NCBI GenBank assembly: GCA_946807835.1 | Contig: OX327683.1 | Span: 31,431,001 to 31,495,000 of the forward strand | Direction: 5' to 3' | Origin: Ailanthus altissimus | Taxonomy: Eukaryota; Streptophyta; Magnoliopsida; Sapindales; Simaroubaceae | DNA length: 64,000 bases | Shown here: positions 45,929 to 59,559 of the stretch, in pieces | How positions within the stretch are numbered: position 1 is the first letter of the stretch | Layout of the letters: each line of letters begins with the position of its first letter | Program-made: the position numbers and the translations under genes | Notes under the pieces: generated by a model | Told to the model about the DNA's origin: nothing | What the model saw: only the letters and a program-made list of their open reading frames with translations | Database searches by the model: none

Positions 45929-48900
45929 GAGGTAAAACTTAGTGGCCGAAACAGTAACTACAAATTTGGAGCCAAAGACGAGTGGCAAGGAAAAACGGAA
46001 GCCTCGTAATTGAGAGCTTTTCTATTTTTTAGGGTTTGTTCGGCATCAGATGAGTATTTTGCTCAGTTAACTATTTAAAAATAAAAAATATTGCATCAAA
46101 CTGTTTCTTCTTTGTTAAAGCAATTGATGAGTAGACGCAAGGAAAGAGAAAAATGGTATGAATATAGATCCAAGAATGAGTTGACGTTTGCCTTTGCATA
46201 ATTGAGCTTAGATGATGGAATTGGACCGATCATTTAAAATTTACACGTACTGTGGGTCAGGATTCAGGGAATTATCAGATATTAAAGCTTGATCCTACTA
46301 TATGATATCACCTTTACAATCAAGCCAAGTCAGGCACTAACTATAGGATGGAAAAAAGTATAAACCTGGAAGATACCAGAGCCCGACGGTAAATTTTCTG
46401 TCGATGAATAGTAATGCTTGCTAGTCATGGAAAAAGAAAAAGATTAACCAGAAGAATCCAATAACCAGGATTCAACGGAGATGGGCCTGGCTTCCTTAAC
46501 TAGGATTGGATGGGATTAAGACCATAGTCGTCAGCCATCCCCCTGTTTTTTTAGCTTCTTGCTCCACCACCACCACCTTTACAATTCACTCGTAACATCT
46601 ACTGATTTAACTTGTAAAAGAATAAAATCCAGACAAAAAAGTAACCTGCGACCCCTATATCTACATTCTTATTTCTTAATAAAAAGTGGGTGGCTCCTAT
46701 TCTCCTCACTTTGTTGCTATCAATGCAGACAAACACGTCAAAAATTCTGGTATTCCCACTAGCAAAATATGTACACACGCAGAATAAGAAAATTATATAT
46801 ATTTTTTCAAGTAGTACATATATCTCAGAGGCGTGTTTAAGAAAAAAAAAGTAGATAGCGACAAAGGCAAAAAGCTTTTTAAAAAAAGAAGATAGGGTTT
46901 TATTCATGTGGGGTCTCACGCCAAAAATTAGTGTGTGTGAAAGTTTACTGATGTTACATTTAGGCTTTTATCATGTATGGAGGGATAAAAAAAGATGGCT
47001 TTAAGAGTTGGTAAAAGGACAGGGTAATTGATGCCCTGAGGCCTAAATCAGTTCTAAGTTGAAATTATGATTTAATAATATATATCGAAAGGGGTATAAA
47101 AGAGAGGTAAAATAAAAAGTTAAAAAATAGATATTGTTTACATATTTACTGTAAATACTGTTTAAGTGATAATTTATAAGTATTTTATATTTTAATTTAA
47201 TTAATTTTTTTAAGTAAAATTTAAATTTTTGTAAATAAATTTTTTTATTCTAATTAAGTTAAAAAAAATTAGTAATTTTGTATTTATTATATAAGCCCTT
47301 AAAGATAGTCAAGTATTTAAAGTATCAAAATATAAATATAAAAGAAAATAGATAAGTTAGATAAACATTAATTAAGGAATACATTATGGTGTAATTTTGA
47401 GAGTATATTTATTCTTTAGTGAACAAAATGAATACTATAAATATTTTTAAGAGAGACTCAAGCTAATCTTGTATTCTTAAGAAAAATATAGGTAAATTTT
47501 TATAAGGTGAGAGATATTGAGGTCTTATAAAGATCATGGTGATATAGATAGATACTTAGAAGTAAAAGATACTAAAAATTCTTATAAGACCTGATGTAAA
47601 GAAAAACTTAATAATCTTTTTAATAAAAGAAGTTAAATCATAAATCCCTGTGAATGTAAGCGTTTTGGTCGAATCACGTATATTTTGTGTCTTATGACTT
47701 ATATTTTTATCTTAATTGATGATTAATCTTGTGTATTTCTTAATTATTTATAAATTATATTTTTCGCACGCGCATAAAATTTTTAAAATATTATATAGTA
47801 AGTTATTATGTTATTATAACATATAGAACCACATCAAATGATATCAACACAAGACTAATCTCATAAAAAATAATTAAAAAAATAGTACCAAAACTATTCT
47901 CCTTCAACACATAATTAACCCTGTGGAAGTCCATAATTTTTTTTTTAAAGGTTATTTTATTAGATCAAGACACTAGCAACAACACTTCATTACATCCTCT
48001 ATGTGTTGTTTCGATATATATTTTCATCTAAGATACTGATATTAATGTTTCTAAAAAAAAAAGATACCGATATTAATAAAGAAAAAGAATAAAGGTTCAT
48101 ACACACCATTTCTTTTTCTTGCCAGTAAATAAATATTTATACGACTTTAATTGTAAAGTATGAATGTTTTACTATTACAGCCAACAGAATGTAAAACAGT
48201 TGCCGGGGGCTTCAAATTGGAACTCCTGATGAACTAAAAAAAGATGCTGGTTTGATAATTTAGAAAAACGACATGTCAGACCGTGACTTCACATAAATCA
48301 AAGGTACGTTTGAGAATCTTTCAATAATATTATTGCAAATAGATTTATGTTCCTTATAATATTTGGTTGAAATAAATAGAATATTTATTAAAATTAAGAA
48401 AAATAGTTCGTAAACTATATTATTTCCAGACTTTTGCTTAAAATTAGAAAGATCTGGTCCTGTAGATAGAAGGTAGATAGGCTGGTTAACATTAACAATA
48501 TGAGATCATGAGATGGTCTACAGAATTAAAAGGTGTGGTGTGGGCAAACCTAACGTATAGTTTTTGCTTCAAGTCTAAGTCTAAGGCTAAGGCTCAAGTT
48601 GTGTTTCAACAAATCCAGCACCATCCATGCAAATGCAATTATGTCAATACCCAATACCCACCCACGGGGTTGTGGAGGCCATCCTCCTCGTCTCATAATT
48701 GACGCGGAATGTATCCTATAAATTAATTTGCCCCCTTTTATGTTTGAGTTCGACACCTCATCTACCAACATTGACAGTAATTTCGTTACATCTTTACTTG
48801 TTTCAATAATTTATTAAGAATTGTGTTTATAATTCAATTTTTATAATAGATATTTATAAACATTTATGAGAAATCTCTCCACAATTTTATAATATAATTT

Positions 48901-50370
48901 GTTTAAGTTAATCTTAAAAATAATTTTTCTTTAAAAAAAAAAAGATTTAGATCTATAACTTTCTTAATTTATTTTTAAGAGAGGATGTAATTTTATTATT
49001 GAGTAATATTAGAATTATAAAGTTAAGATACAAATTTTACATCACTAATTATTAATTATTAATTATTAAATTATTGATGATTTTTTAATTTTATTAATGT
49101 AATAATTATTTAATATCAATAAATAAGAAACACAATAAAAGTTACGCCAATTAAAATATGAAGCGTAGTATTATTATTTTATTATATTTTTATCAAATAG
49201 GCTTTTATATTTCTAGAGACAGCATAACTTTTAATATTAAGTTGTTTATATAATTAATTTATATAATTAAAATATAAAATTTATATAACAAATAATATGA
49301 TATTTGATGTGTTTATTATTAATTAATATTATATAATTATTAATAATTATCTAACTATACAAATAATAGTCTCTAATCAATACACATTAGTTGATAATAA
49401 GTATAAATATAAAAAATATATTACGTGATGAAATCTCGATGTTCCATAAGCGGTTAGATTTCATTATGCAAATGCGCAAACCATACTTCCTTATTTGTTA
49501 AAGCATAAAAAAGTTACACGCTTAAATGTAATTTACCCCGAAGATGAAAAAAATTAGCAAATATTTTTAAAGATAAAAAGGCGGGACTTAACGACAGAAT
49601 AAATGGGAACTGTTTCTCTTTCCTCGATCAACTTGATTGACATTGGACGGTGTCGACGGATGGATGCATGATGTAATTGGAGAAACTGAAAGCATATAAT
49701 TTTAATTTGAATCGGGGAAATACTTATGGTTTTATGGAAGCGGGGGACCGACGTTTGTAATTTTGGGCAGACAAAATTATTCCAGAAGGCCCACCATTGT
49801 GGGGCCTAGTACTTATGTTCTTCTTTCACTTTCGATAGAAAAAATTAGCCCCAACTCATCTCCTACCAAAACCATTTATTTTCGTTTTTATGCCTCAATA
49901 TCCACAGCATCTCAGGTTGTGTTTGCTGTGCTAACAACAATTAAAAAAATAAATAAATTTAGGGTGGTTGTCGAATTAGTTAGCCTCTTTTTAGTTGTTC
50001 ATTTAAGTTTGGGATTCGATTCTACCTATAATAAAATGAAAAAGAGTATGTATTGTTAAGAGAGTGTATGTGTTGTACATTAAAAAAAAATTAATTCAAA
50101 AAAAAATTGACGGAATTAAAAGATTGGTATTGGATATGAGAAATGAGATGATTGCTTTTCTTATATTATGTTTACACTTCGACAAATGCGGTTTTAGTGT
50201 CACATTATAGAATAAAAATTATATAGATTTTAATTATATATAGGTGAGTAAGTAATAATATTATTTAATAGATTAATTTTTTAGATTAATAATAAATATT
50301 AGATGCATTATAATGGTATCAAAATAGATTTAAATTTTTATTTATATGTAAGTCCTCAAAATTGCTTCAA
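45929..50370. other. Long intergenic region, no gene recognised
   Basis: It is mostly AT-rich. Bases 45930-46700 and 48480-48780 are less AT-biased, but no open frame there has a recognisable domain or plausible splice structure. A MITE-like segment lies at 49003-49176. Several simple A/T runs occur. Confidence 0.5.
49003..49176. mobile_element. Possible MITE, related to 10388/22172 family
   Basis: The right end GCGTAGTATTATT is AATAATACTACGC in reverse complement, matching the AATAATACTACAC terminus of the 22172 element. The left end (GTAATATTAGAATTATAAAG) is a poorer match. The interior TTATTAATTATTAATTATTA and TAATAATTATTTAATATCAA is similar in style. It is diverged and tentative. Confidence 0.4.
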
Positions 50371-50750
50371 AGAAAATTGGTACTTGAGGAGTAGGTCCCT
50401 TATGTCTCAAAGTGAGTTATGAAAATTCTGTGTGTTAAGCCCTAATAGATATTATCATGTGGATAATGGGTCTTAACTCTATGAAAATGGACAATACATG
50501 CTAGGTTGGCCCTTAAGTTTGGGCTAAATAGTAATGATGGCGTCACATAAATTAGGTAGGGAGAATGTCACGTCTCACATCGAATAAAAATTAAGTGGAT
50601 CTTGGGTGTATATAGACGTGTAGGCAATATTACCTAATAGGCTGGTCTTTTAGGTCAATAACAAGCGTGCAGCCCGTGAAACTAAACTCGCATGTCACTT
50701 ATAGATTGATAACACTCGGAAGAATATGGTTGAGATTTTTTTTAAAAAAA
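50370..50750. repeat. Repeat-like block with TCACGTCTCACATCGA motif
   Basis: The sequence ATGTCACGTCTCACATCGA is followed by a TGTATATAGACGTGTAGGC block and CCTAATAGGCTGGTCTTTTA. From memory of plant repeats, this resembles dispersed non-coding elements carrying a CCCACATCG motif. No ends or direct repeats could be established. Confidence 0.4.
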
Positions 50751-51340
50751 AATTAAATATCTTATATTACTTTGTTTGGAATATTCATTAATAAAATTTA
50801 TTGAGAGTATATTTTTTGCCTCATAATTATTTTTACCCCACAATATCTAAGCTCATTATCTATTGTGTGATTATATGAAATAGTGCATGATTAATCCCCG
50901 AGCAAAATGGAGCATCAACGTGAGCTTTTAACTTCAAGTGAGGTGAATCTTTAAAGAAAGTGCTAAAGAGAGAAGTTAGATATATCACTTTATGGGGATA
51001 TGTCATCACAATTTTTAATCATATTGTAGAGTCTTCATCGAGTATTCTTCAAGTTTTGATGCTTATATTCAGGGTTAAATCTAGTTAGGTTTATCAAGGC
51101 CCTCCAAACACTCAATAAAGTGAGGAGAAGAGTGAATTACGGGGCTTATTCTTTTTAAAAAGACAAGCTTTGACTGATTGATAAATAGTGAAAGATGTGC
51201 CACTAAGTTGCAAATCGTTAAAAATTGACTAGGTAAGAAACTGAGCTATTTGTTCTTGTAATAAACAGAAAATGTTAGGTCAGAGACAAGCACTAGTAGG
51301 GTGGTTGGCGAAAACTCTGAGACACTTAAGTAAGATATGT
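50751..51340. other. Spacer, no gene recognised
   Basis: It is AT-rich with short broken frames and nothing identifiable. Confidence 0.45.
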
Positions 51341-51344
51341 TGTC

Positions 51345-52976
51345 GGGGATCTAATACATGTGGGTATATGCATGTGCAATTGTGTCTATTGCCTAAAAAT
51401 ATATATCTTATACATATTCTACGCGGCAGAAGCGTGTAAATTATAATAAACACAATAAATAAAATATATTAATCACATTAATATATTATTAGTTTAGAGA
51501 ACTCACCTTAACGTATAATATTATACACGTATTTTTTCGAAGTCTGCATAGAGACCAACTCGCAGACAGTTCTAGTCACTAATATAGTGGGCTTGGTAAA
51601 CTAAAACAACAGCCTTATATGCAGCACTAAAGTTAATTCTTAAACCCCAAAATAAATAGTGTGTATTTTTATCATTTTTCCAAAAAAAAATATAAAATAA
51701 AAAATTTAAAATAATTCACTATTGTTCACAATTATTCCAATTTTCTTTTTATTTCTTCTTCTCTTTTTTTTTTCTCTTTTTTCTTCTCCATTTCCGCTTG
51801 CTTCTCTCGCCAAAAGCAAAAAACACACACTTTTTTAAATCTTTCACACAATCTCATATATATATATATATAATATTACAAACTAATAATATAATATTTT
51901 ATATTATATAAAAAATAATATAATAATATAAATAATAATAAATTATTATTAATGGATGCCAACTATATGGCACCATTAAATAAAATAATATTATATAATA
52001 AAATATTTTAATTATTTAATAATTAAATAATTAAAATATAAAATAACCATTTTGTCTCTCATAAATAATTATCAAGTTTACCCTATAGTAGATCCCACTA
52101 AACCCGCACTTAGATAAACTCAAAAAGGGTCCACAATGCGCCACGTGTCATTATACAATTAGTAAATAATAATTATTAACTAATTATTGTACTTAACACT
52201 TAAATACATACACACACGCAATCCTGTGGTAGTGCTAAATATTGCTGGATTAAACACTTTATTTCGGCACGCTGCCATAATGCACAACGAGTACACTTCA
52301 TATTGCGGGACTCCTTAGGTTTTATGCACGATTCATCAAATAGAACTATTCCATTAGTCCGTGAGCAATACCCCACGCACATGTCATGGATATACAAATC
52401 ACCGCGTTGAACCATACAAGCTGAGGTTACAACGCATACGTATAGTTTTTCCGTCATGATATCCTGGATGCGCGGGAATATAAATCATCACCGTCAAATC
52501 CCTTAGTGCTCCTCCATGTCTTATATCTAGACTCGTATCTCACTGAACTATATGTACAAACTCCTTTTCCATATTGTTCTACCCTGACGGAACTATTTCT
52601 CAGGATTAATACTTATCGCCACAAGACTTTTCGAGATACAGTCTCGAAGTATCCGGATATCAAACTCCATATGCGAGCTAACGGATCCCATATTTGTACA
52701 CACTGGACTTCATAAGCTGTCAGACCATACCCAGCCACACTCAACGGTCAAACCATGAAAGATCTGTGACATATGTGGAATTAAAGTATGGTGGATCACT
52801 TACAAGCCCACTGTGGCACTCAGGTCAAAGGACTACGTATACTACTCAACTCGAGAGGAGCCTCCATTGACAGCTTACATAAGATGTCTATCGGAGACCC
52901 TTATGAGTCTGTATCATATTCAGTCATAACTAGATACCTATATGTCAATACGAGCTCCATGTTCACGGTCGGCTAG
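51345..52976. repeat. Large non-coding LTR-like block
   Basis: It starts around TGTCGGGGATCTAATACATG and runs to CACGGTCGGCT. It includes CTGTGGCACTCAGGTCAAAG, TCATGGATATACAAATCACC and similar segments I associate with long plant LTRs. It has no sustained reading frame. The end appears cut by the next block. Both LTR identity and boundaries are inferred. Confidence 0.45.
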
Positions 52977-54310
52977 AAATGACCATCTATACCCTATAGG
53001 TACGACATATGCTAATTGATGTCTAATTTAATGACCTAGCACAAGTGCACGCTTTTTGTATTAAGTAATATAGGACTAAGTCCATATTATAGATCCCACA
53101 GAGACTATTATTTCTATTTTGTTCAATTGAATACTAAAATTACTCTATTTTACCTTTATCCAGACTAGCTTCAAGGATGGAGTTTAACTAACTAAATTAT
53201 TGCTATCAAATTGAACCTAATTAAAATATTGTAAATACTTAAAGATAGAATTCACTAAATTGATAGGTAATCTAGAGTATCAACGTATCCCCTAATAGTT
53301 CACCAAACCCTTTAACTTCTTAGTTATTCCCTTTTTACCAATTGATTGGCTAGACATTAATTTCATCATAAGCTTCTGTCGACAGTTGAATGATAATATC
53401 ACACCTTAACAATTACCTATATATCTATGGTAATCCGAATAAGATGCAACTCATTAAGATTAAGTCTAATCAAACCATACATGTCACCTAGGTATATGTC
53501 TATCCTAGATGGAACTCATAGATATTACCCTATGATCATGTATCAATCTATCCTAGGCTAAACACATGATTTCTTTCGTCAAAGTTATCATGATTCCTAA
53601 ACAATCATAATAGTGATCAAGTATAATGAAAGCATTAAGCATAGATAGATCGAATCAATTAGGGGATAAAAGTTCATAACTAAGAGTTTAAAAGAATCAA
53701 TTACATACTATGTTCAATAACGTCTAACCCTAGATCAAAAAAAATTAGCTCATGTTCAAAACAAGAATATCAAAACAAAAGTATGAAAATATAATGAACG
53801 AAATCATCTCTTGAAAGTAAGGAATAAAATAAAATAAGTGATGCCCTAAGTTGTTCTTCTTTTTCTTGTCTTGATTGCTCAAGAGTTGATTCCCCAATCT
53901 TCAATCTTCAATAACTTCACCTTGATCTCTTAACTTGAATGTGTGTTTGTTGCTTGTGTTATTCTCCTTGCTAAGTCTCTCTATTTTTGCCTCAAAAGAG
54001 TGTTTTTGTTGCTATAAGAAACCCTAGGCACCAAACCAACCCGAAATCACAATTAAGGGGGGTATTTAAATCTAGAGGCTCAGTGTCGCGGTGTTGGACA
54101 TGAGCACAGGTCTCTGCAATTCTTCGACAAGCGCTGCGGCGCTCACTCGCTGTTCTAGGCATTGCGGCGCCCAGCCACTTATTTTTTTTCTTTCGTCTTT
54201 CGAGTGCATTTTGCTCGTTTCTCGCCCGATTCGCTTCTCGTTTGTTCTTATACGTCATATTTTCCTTCACTCACCTATTCAAGATTAAAAACACAAATAA
54301 GTAGCCAAAT
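52977..54310. repeat. Second non-coding retroelement-like block
   Basis: It contains GACCTAGCACAAGTGCACGC, TAGATCCCACAGAGACTATT and AATCAATTAGGGGATAAAAG. These are non-coding sequences I recognise as recurring in plant retroelement derivatives. A GC-rich patch at 54080-54180 (AGCGCTGCGGCGCTC, GCGGCGCCC) resembles 36970-37080. No coding capacity is evident. Confidence 0.45.
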
Positions 54311-54394
54311 ATTAATGGATTAAAGAAAAAAATACCCAAGTTAGAGTATTAAAATACTATTGTCATTATGCTATTATCACTGATCTATATATAT

Positions 54395-54824
54395 AAAAGT
54401 ATTCACCGATAGACTCGCATCGACAGAAATAGATCAAGGAATATTATTCGAGAACATACTTGCGCAACTTGTATTTCCTGGCACCCGATTGCAACTCTTT
54501 CAACTATGCAGTTACTGGTATATTCCAAGGTCTATATCCCATTATAGACAAGGCTCCAACTCTTGGATCTGCTGAGTATTATAACTAGTTAACACTTAAC
54601 TGTGCTAACATTTAACATTTATATCTCTCAGCGCGGCTAACTGTAGGCCTTTATCCAAACTCCTTTAGATCTGATCTGAACACCTTCAAATCGTACAATG
54701 TCTGTAACGTTACATTGCATGGTACCATATTAATGGGTATTAGCAATTTAATAGAAATGTACACTTGTATAAATACACAAGTATGTGTACATTCAGGGAT
54801 GACACGAAAGCACCGATTCTAACA
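54395..54824 (-). repeat. LTR-like family R, copy 2
   Basis: It aligns with 38100-38477 and the reverse complement of 63847-64000. It ends GATTCTAACA on the plus strand. This copy is longer on its left than copy 1, starting near AAGTATTCACCG. It lies directly against the gypsy D remnant, but no polypurine tract separates them, so it may be a solo LTR. Confidence 0.6.
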
Positions 54825-56349
54825 AGATAACTACTTAATGGTAAAAGTATTTCCTAGAATTTTTCCCTATAAAAAGCTTGGAGAAGGAAAATGAGTTATA
54901 TTCTTACTTGTCTCGTATTTTGAGCAACTTGTTTTACTTGAGTTCAAAATTAGAGATATGTCTTGAGCATGAGAAAAATGGCCTACTGAATTCCCTTTCT
55001 TTAGTACTGGTGTTTTGGAGAAATGAAAAGGCTAGAGGCTCTTTGATAATTATGTCCCCTGAAGCTAAGAGTACAAAAACTTATAGGATTTGTCATTTTA
55101 TAGAATGATCAACCTGAGGGACAAATAGGCAGAATGTATTAACCCACAAACTTCAATAAGTATAGGCTTACCTCACATAACTTCAAATAGACCTCATCTT
55201 TTTGTCAACAACAGGATAAAGCACATGTGATATGCTAACGTGGTGATGCAAAAGTGGCCCCTAAAGATTATATTCCATGGAGCATTATCTTTTTATCTAA
55301 CTGTCCATGAATGAGGCTTTATAAGTAACTTATGGTAGAATCTGGCAATGACGTTAAGCATGATCGAGCTTTATTAACATGTCCCTGCCTTTTGTAAGTT
55401 GACTACCATGTTCTTGCCTTAAGCCTCAAAGTTCACAACAAGTTGAGAATTGTTTTTCACTAAAACCTCTTATAGCCCAATCAAAAAGGCTTGTACTTAG
55501 TCTTATTATTTAACATATGGAACTCGAATTTAACTATATAATCAACCTCGTCACCCTCTGAGCCTATGAGCACAACCCTTGCTTTCCATAATTGGGAATT
55601 TGATGCTTCGTTTATGTCCATGACGGGGAAATCGAGCCCTCGGGCTATTAACTCCCCAATAGGTTATTAGTTGGACTCTCTGTTAAAATGATGTTATCTC
55701 CTTTAATACACTCCGCCACGAAGTTTATGAGTGCTTGCCTTTTGATTACAACTTGTATTACACATCAAATTGCTAAGTTCAATTACCTATTTTATTAGCA
55801 ACCCCAAAAAATCTGGCTTATGTAAAATTTATCGTAAAAGTTGGTTTGTCATGACTATAATCATATGGATTTAAAAGTATGATATCATTATTCTACCTGA
55901 CATCATAAGAGTAAGGGATGACTTCTTTATTATGAGATATTTGGTTTTAAGATTTGTAAAGGCCTTACTATAAAAATATATAGGCCTTTAGGCTTTAGCT
56001 TATTCCTTTAGCAAAACTAAGCTCACTAAGTAATGTAAAACGCCCAAGTAAATATGCAAGGTCTCTCTAGTTCTCAAAAGAGTAAGGTTTAATGGTTAAG
56101 CAATAAGCCTTTAGTTTCTATAAAACGTCTTTGCACTAAGGGGCCCACCTCGACTCCTCTCACTGCTTAATTGCTTTAAAGAAATCAAAGCACTTGTTAA
56201 ACCTTTGGAAATAAACTTGCTCAGAATAATGATTCTATATATAGTCTTTAGATTGGTTTTTATCCTACACTAACTCACCATAAATCCTACTTCTAAGGAT
56301 TCAATTTAACCTTGTTCTCTCTTATGATCTCAAAGGTTCTATTGAGATC

Positions 56350-56720
56350 TTATACGTGGTTTTCAGGGAATGTTAACTTAATTATCAAGTCATTGACATG
56401 CACCTCTATGGTATTCCTAATCAAAGACTTGAAGAGTTTTTGAGTAACCTCTGATAAGTCGCCCCTATATTCTTTAGACTAAATGGCATGAAATTGTAGC
56501 AGTAAGTCCTTTGATAGGTGATGAAAGAAGTCTTTTTTGTGTCTGGTGCAAACATTCTGATGTGATTATATTCCGATAACACATATATGAAGCTAAGCTG
56601 TGCTTACCAGGTTATTGAGTCCACCAATTGATTAATATTAAGTAATGGGAAAATATCATTGCGGCAAGCCTTATTCACATTGGTAAAATATGCACACATT
56701 TGTTATTTCTTGTTGGCTTT
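56350..56720 (-). pseudogene. Gypsy D reverse transcriptase remnant
   Basis: The minus strand reads NVNKACRNDIFPLLNINQLV, then APDTKKTSFITYQRTYCYNF and FSLKNIGATYQRLL. It then continues with interrupted frames where the YVDD loop should follow (RCMSMT-like). It is clearly gypsy-type and clearly dead. Confidence 0.8.
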
Positions 56721-57898
56721 CTTCACTGTCATTACATTCGCCAACCATTCAGGGTAATTGACTTCTAAAATAATACTGACCAACAACAACGTTTCATCCT
56801 TAACTACAATTGTTCTGTACATCTCTTGGTTAAAAATTATTTTATTATGCTTACATGCATAACTTATAGCTAATATGTGAGTGATTGTAGTAGATATTTG
56901 CTTAGCAAGTCCTCATGTAAATATATCCAAGAACTTCTTCAGTAGAGAATTCAGGTATTCACTTATCTTTGGTTCAAACTTGGACCCTATTTTAACCATA
57001 TTTATCGAGGGAATCCTATTTCAGCTAAACTTCAACCAAATCCCCAACTAGTTCTTGTAACCTTAGCTTCTTCTCTTCCATTAGATCAACTGAGACAATG
57101 CACAATATCCTCTTATTGAGGTCACAAGCAGTTCCTCGCCATCTTTGAACCTCTAAGATCACTTACACTATTCCCTAGCATTTAATTTTAGCTTTAAATA
57201 ATGAATGAACATTAATGAATTTGAATTCCTCATTAAAGATCTCCCTATAAGGATCTTGTATGGGAATGGTTATTCTACAATCACAAAGTTAACGACCATC
57301 ATTTTGATATTCGGCTTCTCCCTTAATGACATTGGTAATGTGATGACTTTTAAAGGCATCACAAAACCATCTCTGAAGCTGTATAATAGATTATAAGTTC
57401 TCTCTATTTTTAAGTCTTTGATCTCAAGATCACCAAGCGCCTCATTGAAAACAATATCCATCAAGCTCTTAGGATTGATGAATAGTGACTATTAATGCAT
57501 CATCTTGTGGGTAGCTGACCTTATTGGTGTCTTCATAGGTAAACATGATTGGTACACTTTAAATTATGGGTTTCTCAAAGACAAGCATGTTGCATAACAC
57601 ATAATGTCCCACTATCAAGTACTGAGAATAATTCTTCCTATATCGATCCAAATCTCTACTAGTGTTGGGCCTCCAGTAATTATAATGGTTAAAATCCTAT
57701 AAGGGAAATGATCAACTTCTTGATTCTCTACCTCCATAAGCACTTAAGGTTTTTGGTTTGCTCCGTACTTGTCCAAGTAGTCATTTCTCATTAATTGATC
57801 AACTTGTTGTCTTAAGTGGTTGTACTCTCTCTTTGTATGCTTGTGGTCTCGATGAAACTTATGCTTCTTGTTTTTATTCTGCCAAGATATTAGTGTTT

Positions 57899-58047
57899 GA
57901 ATGGCACCTGACTCGCCAAGTATTCTATTGTGTATAAAGGCCTCATAAATGATGTTTAAAAAGACTTTAAATGAATGGCACCTGACTCGCCAAACATTCC
58001 CTTGTGTATAAAGGCCTCATAAATAATGTTTGAAAAGACTTTAAATG
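57899..58047 (+). repeat. 74-bp tandem duplication within gypsy D
   Basis: GAATGGCACCTGACTCGCCAA occurs at 57899 and at 57973. Both copies continue through TGTGTATAAAGGCCTCATAA and AAAGACTTTAAAT. The copies differ at a few bases, chiefly GTATTCTATTG versus ACATTCCCTTG. Confidence 0.85.
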
Positions 58048-58620
58048 GAATGTAGACCCCTTTATCTTGAATCTTAGCCACTCTAAGTGGTGACCTCATT
58101 GATCTATCAATGCACCTTTTTTTTCGAGGCCTACCCTCTAGAATACTTTGTTGGTTATGGCGAAGTTCTCTGTCTGCTTCCTCTACAATCTTTTCTATCC
58201 AAAGATCTTCTAAATTATTTTTCTTAACTTTCCTTTAAGGTTCTACAATTGTTAGCCTATTTGCTTGTTCTTCCTCCTCTATCCTTATATAACTCAGTGC
58301 TTTGTTGTAGACATAAATGGAAACATGGCTTCTGGATAACTAATACTATAACATAATCAGTTAAATCTTTCTTTTAAAGCTTTTAAGGCAATTGAAACAT
58401 CGAATATCCCAAGCTATATCACACCCTCGTGAAACTGTTTATGAACTCTCTCAAAGTCTCTTCTCGATCTTGCTTTATTATTTTAAATTGTCGGAAATCT
58501 TTAAAAATACCTAATTTCTCTCTCTTTTTAAATACTATAATTAGTATATAAAGAGTATTAGTATCCGTTGTGATTATGTCTGTCGCAGTTTTTAAATTAA
58601 TCATTTTTTTATTTATGGAG

Positions 58621-59524
58621 TGTTAATTGAATTATAGTAGCTAAAGTACAAAAACAAAGAAATGAGAATGGTTTAACAAGTAATGACCAACATTACGCCG
58701 AAATTAATAGGAGGTTATGGGACACGCCAAAATAAAAAGGGGAAAAAGAAGGTGTAAACTCGACTGGCCCACTGTCGTTCACATCTTTCCTACCATCAAA
58801 CACAAGCCCATCGTATGCAGTTTTCTAGTATTTACCACCATTTCATTCGGTCTGATAAATTTACTTCCCAAAAAAAATATGTACTAAACCAATATGGCAT
58901 TACTTTATTGTTCTCGTCGCCATCTTTAAATCCTAGCAAAGTCAAACAAACCTAAAATATTTCGAATAATTTTAGTTGAATTCAAGGGATCACTTTTCTA
59001 TACGTCTTCTATTTTTGAAGGATTTTCTATTTGTTCTTTGGAGGCTCTAGAATTTGCTTCAATCAGCTATTGGTCACTATAGTTCCTATTGTCGAGAGCA
59101 AACTTTTTTTTTTCTAACCAAACAAAAAAAAGTGAAAGTGTTAATTTTGTAAAGATGTTATCAATAACCAAGAAAAAGGAAATAAAAAAGCAAAAGAAAA
59201 GGTAAAAAAAAACACGAAATGGTTTAACGTTGAACCGCAAGGACGAAGGCATTTAAAATTTGAAGGGTGATTCGTCATTTGGTGGTTCACTCAAGTGATC
59301 CAACGGCTCCCACAATCATATCTTCCGACACGTGTCTACGTCACATCACCCCAAACGATATAATAACACCGCGTGCCTTTACTAAACTACGTCCATTAAC
59401 TGATTTCGTGGCTGGGGAAATATCCCCTTCTTTCCCAAATTTGCCCCCCTCTCACTACATTATAGTCATGGGTCCCCTCGATGGAGCATAAAAAACAGTA
59501 TTGCACTCTTGAGTTTCAACGGCC
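58621..59524 (+). promoter_or_regulatory. Intergenic region with promoter-like sequence (59260-59524)
   Basis: The right 260 bp are markedly less AT-rich. They carry a G-box CACGTG at 59329-59334 within ACACGTGTC, and a TACGTCA motif at 59337-59343. A GCATAAAAAA box near 59487 precedes an ATG at 59525. Together these look like the promoter of a gene transcribed rightward. The left part (58621-59250) shows nothing identifiable. Confidence 0.4.
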
Positions 59525-59545
59525 ATGGCTCGTGGACCCCAGAAG
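59525..59545 (+). CDS. Possible first coding exon of an unidentified gene
   Basis: ATG GCT CGT GGA CCC CAG AAG (MARGPQK) is followed directly by GTACAA, a usable splice donor. It sits in a promoter-like context. Short basic starts like MARG.QK occur in small zinc-finger and SERF-like plant proteins, but seven residues cannot identify a family. No second exon is visible before the Copia E insertion or the window end, so the gene may be split by repeats, extend outside, or not exist. Confidence 0.25.
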
Positions 59546-59559
59546 GTACAAACCACTAG

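Larger units (their letters stand above)
54825..58620 (-). mobile_element. Ty3/gypsy retrotransposon D, decayed internal region
   Basis: The minus strand shows, from right to left, a gag fragment with DREETLREFINSFTRV (58419-58604), a protease-side segment NPKSLMDIVFNEALGDLEIK (about 57400-57480), and reverse transcriptase (about 56350-56720). The latter contains NVNKACRNDIFPL, MFAPDTKKTSFITYQRTYCY and MPFSLKNIGATYQRL. This matches the gypsy order and the MFAPD.EKTSFIT / MPFGLKNAGATYQRL family pattern. Stops occur throughout. LTRs of this element were not identified with confidence. Confidence 0.75.

Noticed and set aside
52200..52976. Several 60-85-codon frames in the 52 kb block
   Set aside because: They are in different frames and both strands, have no recognised domains, and lie in a block that looks like non-coding LTR sequence.
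54878..55108. 76-codon plus-strand frame with a weak SPEA/RNase-H-like stretch
   Set aside because: It is on the opposite strand to the gypsy D reverse transcriptase, and the resemblance is limited to a few residues.
59525..59545. Ribosomal protein S4 start (family begins MARG)
   Set aside because: Only the first four residues agree. The sequence diverges immediately, so the identity is not supported.
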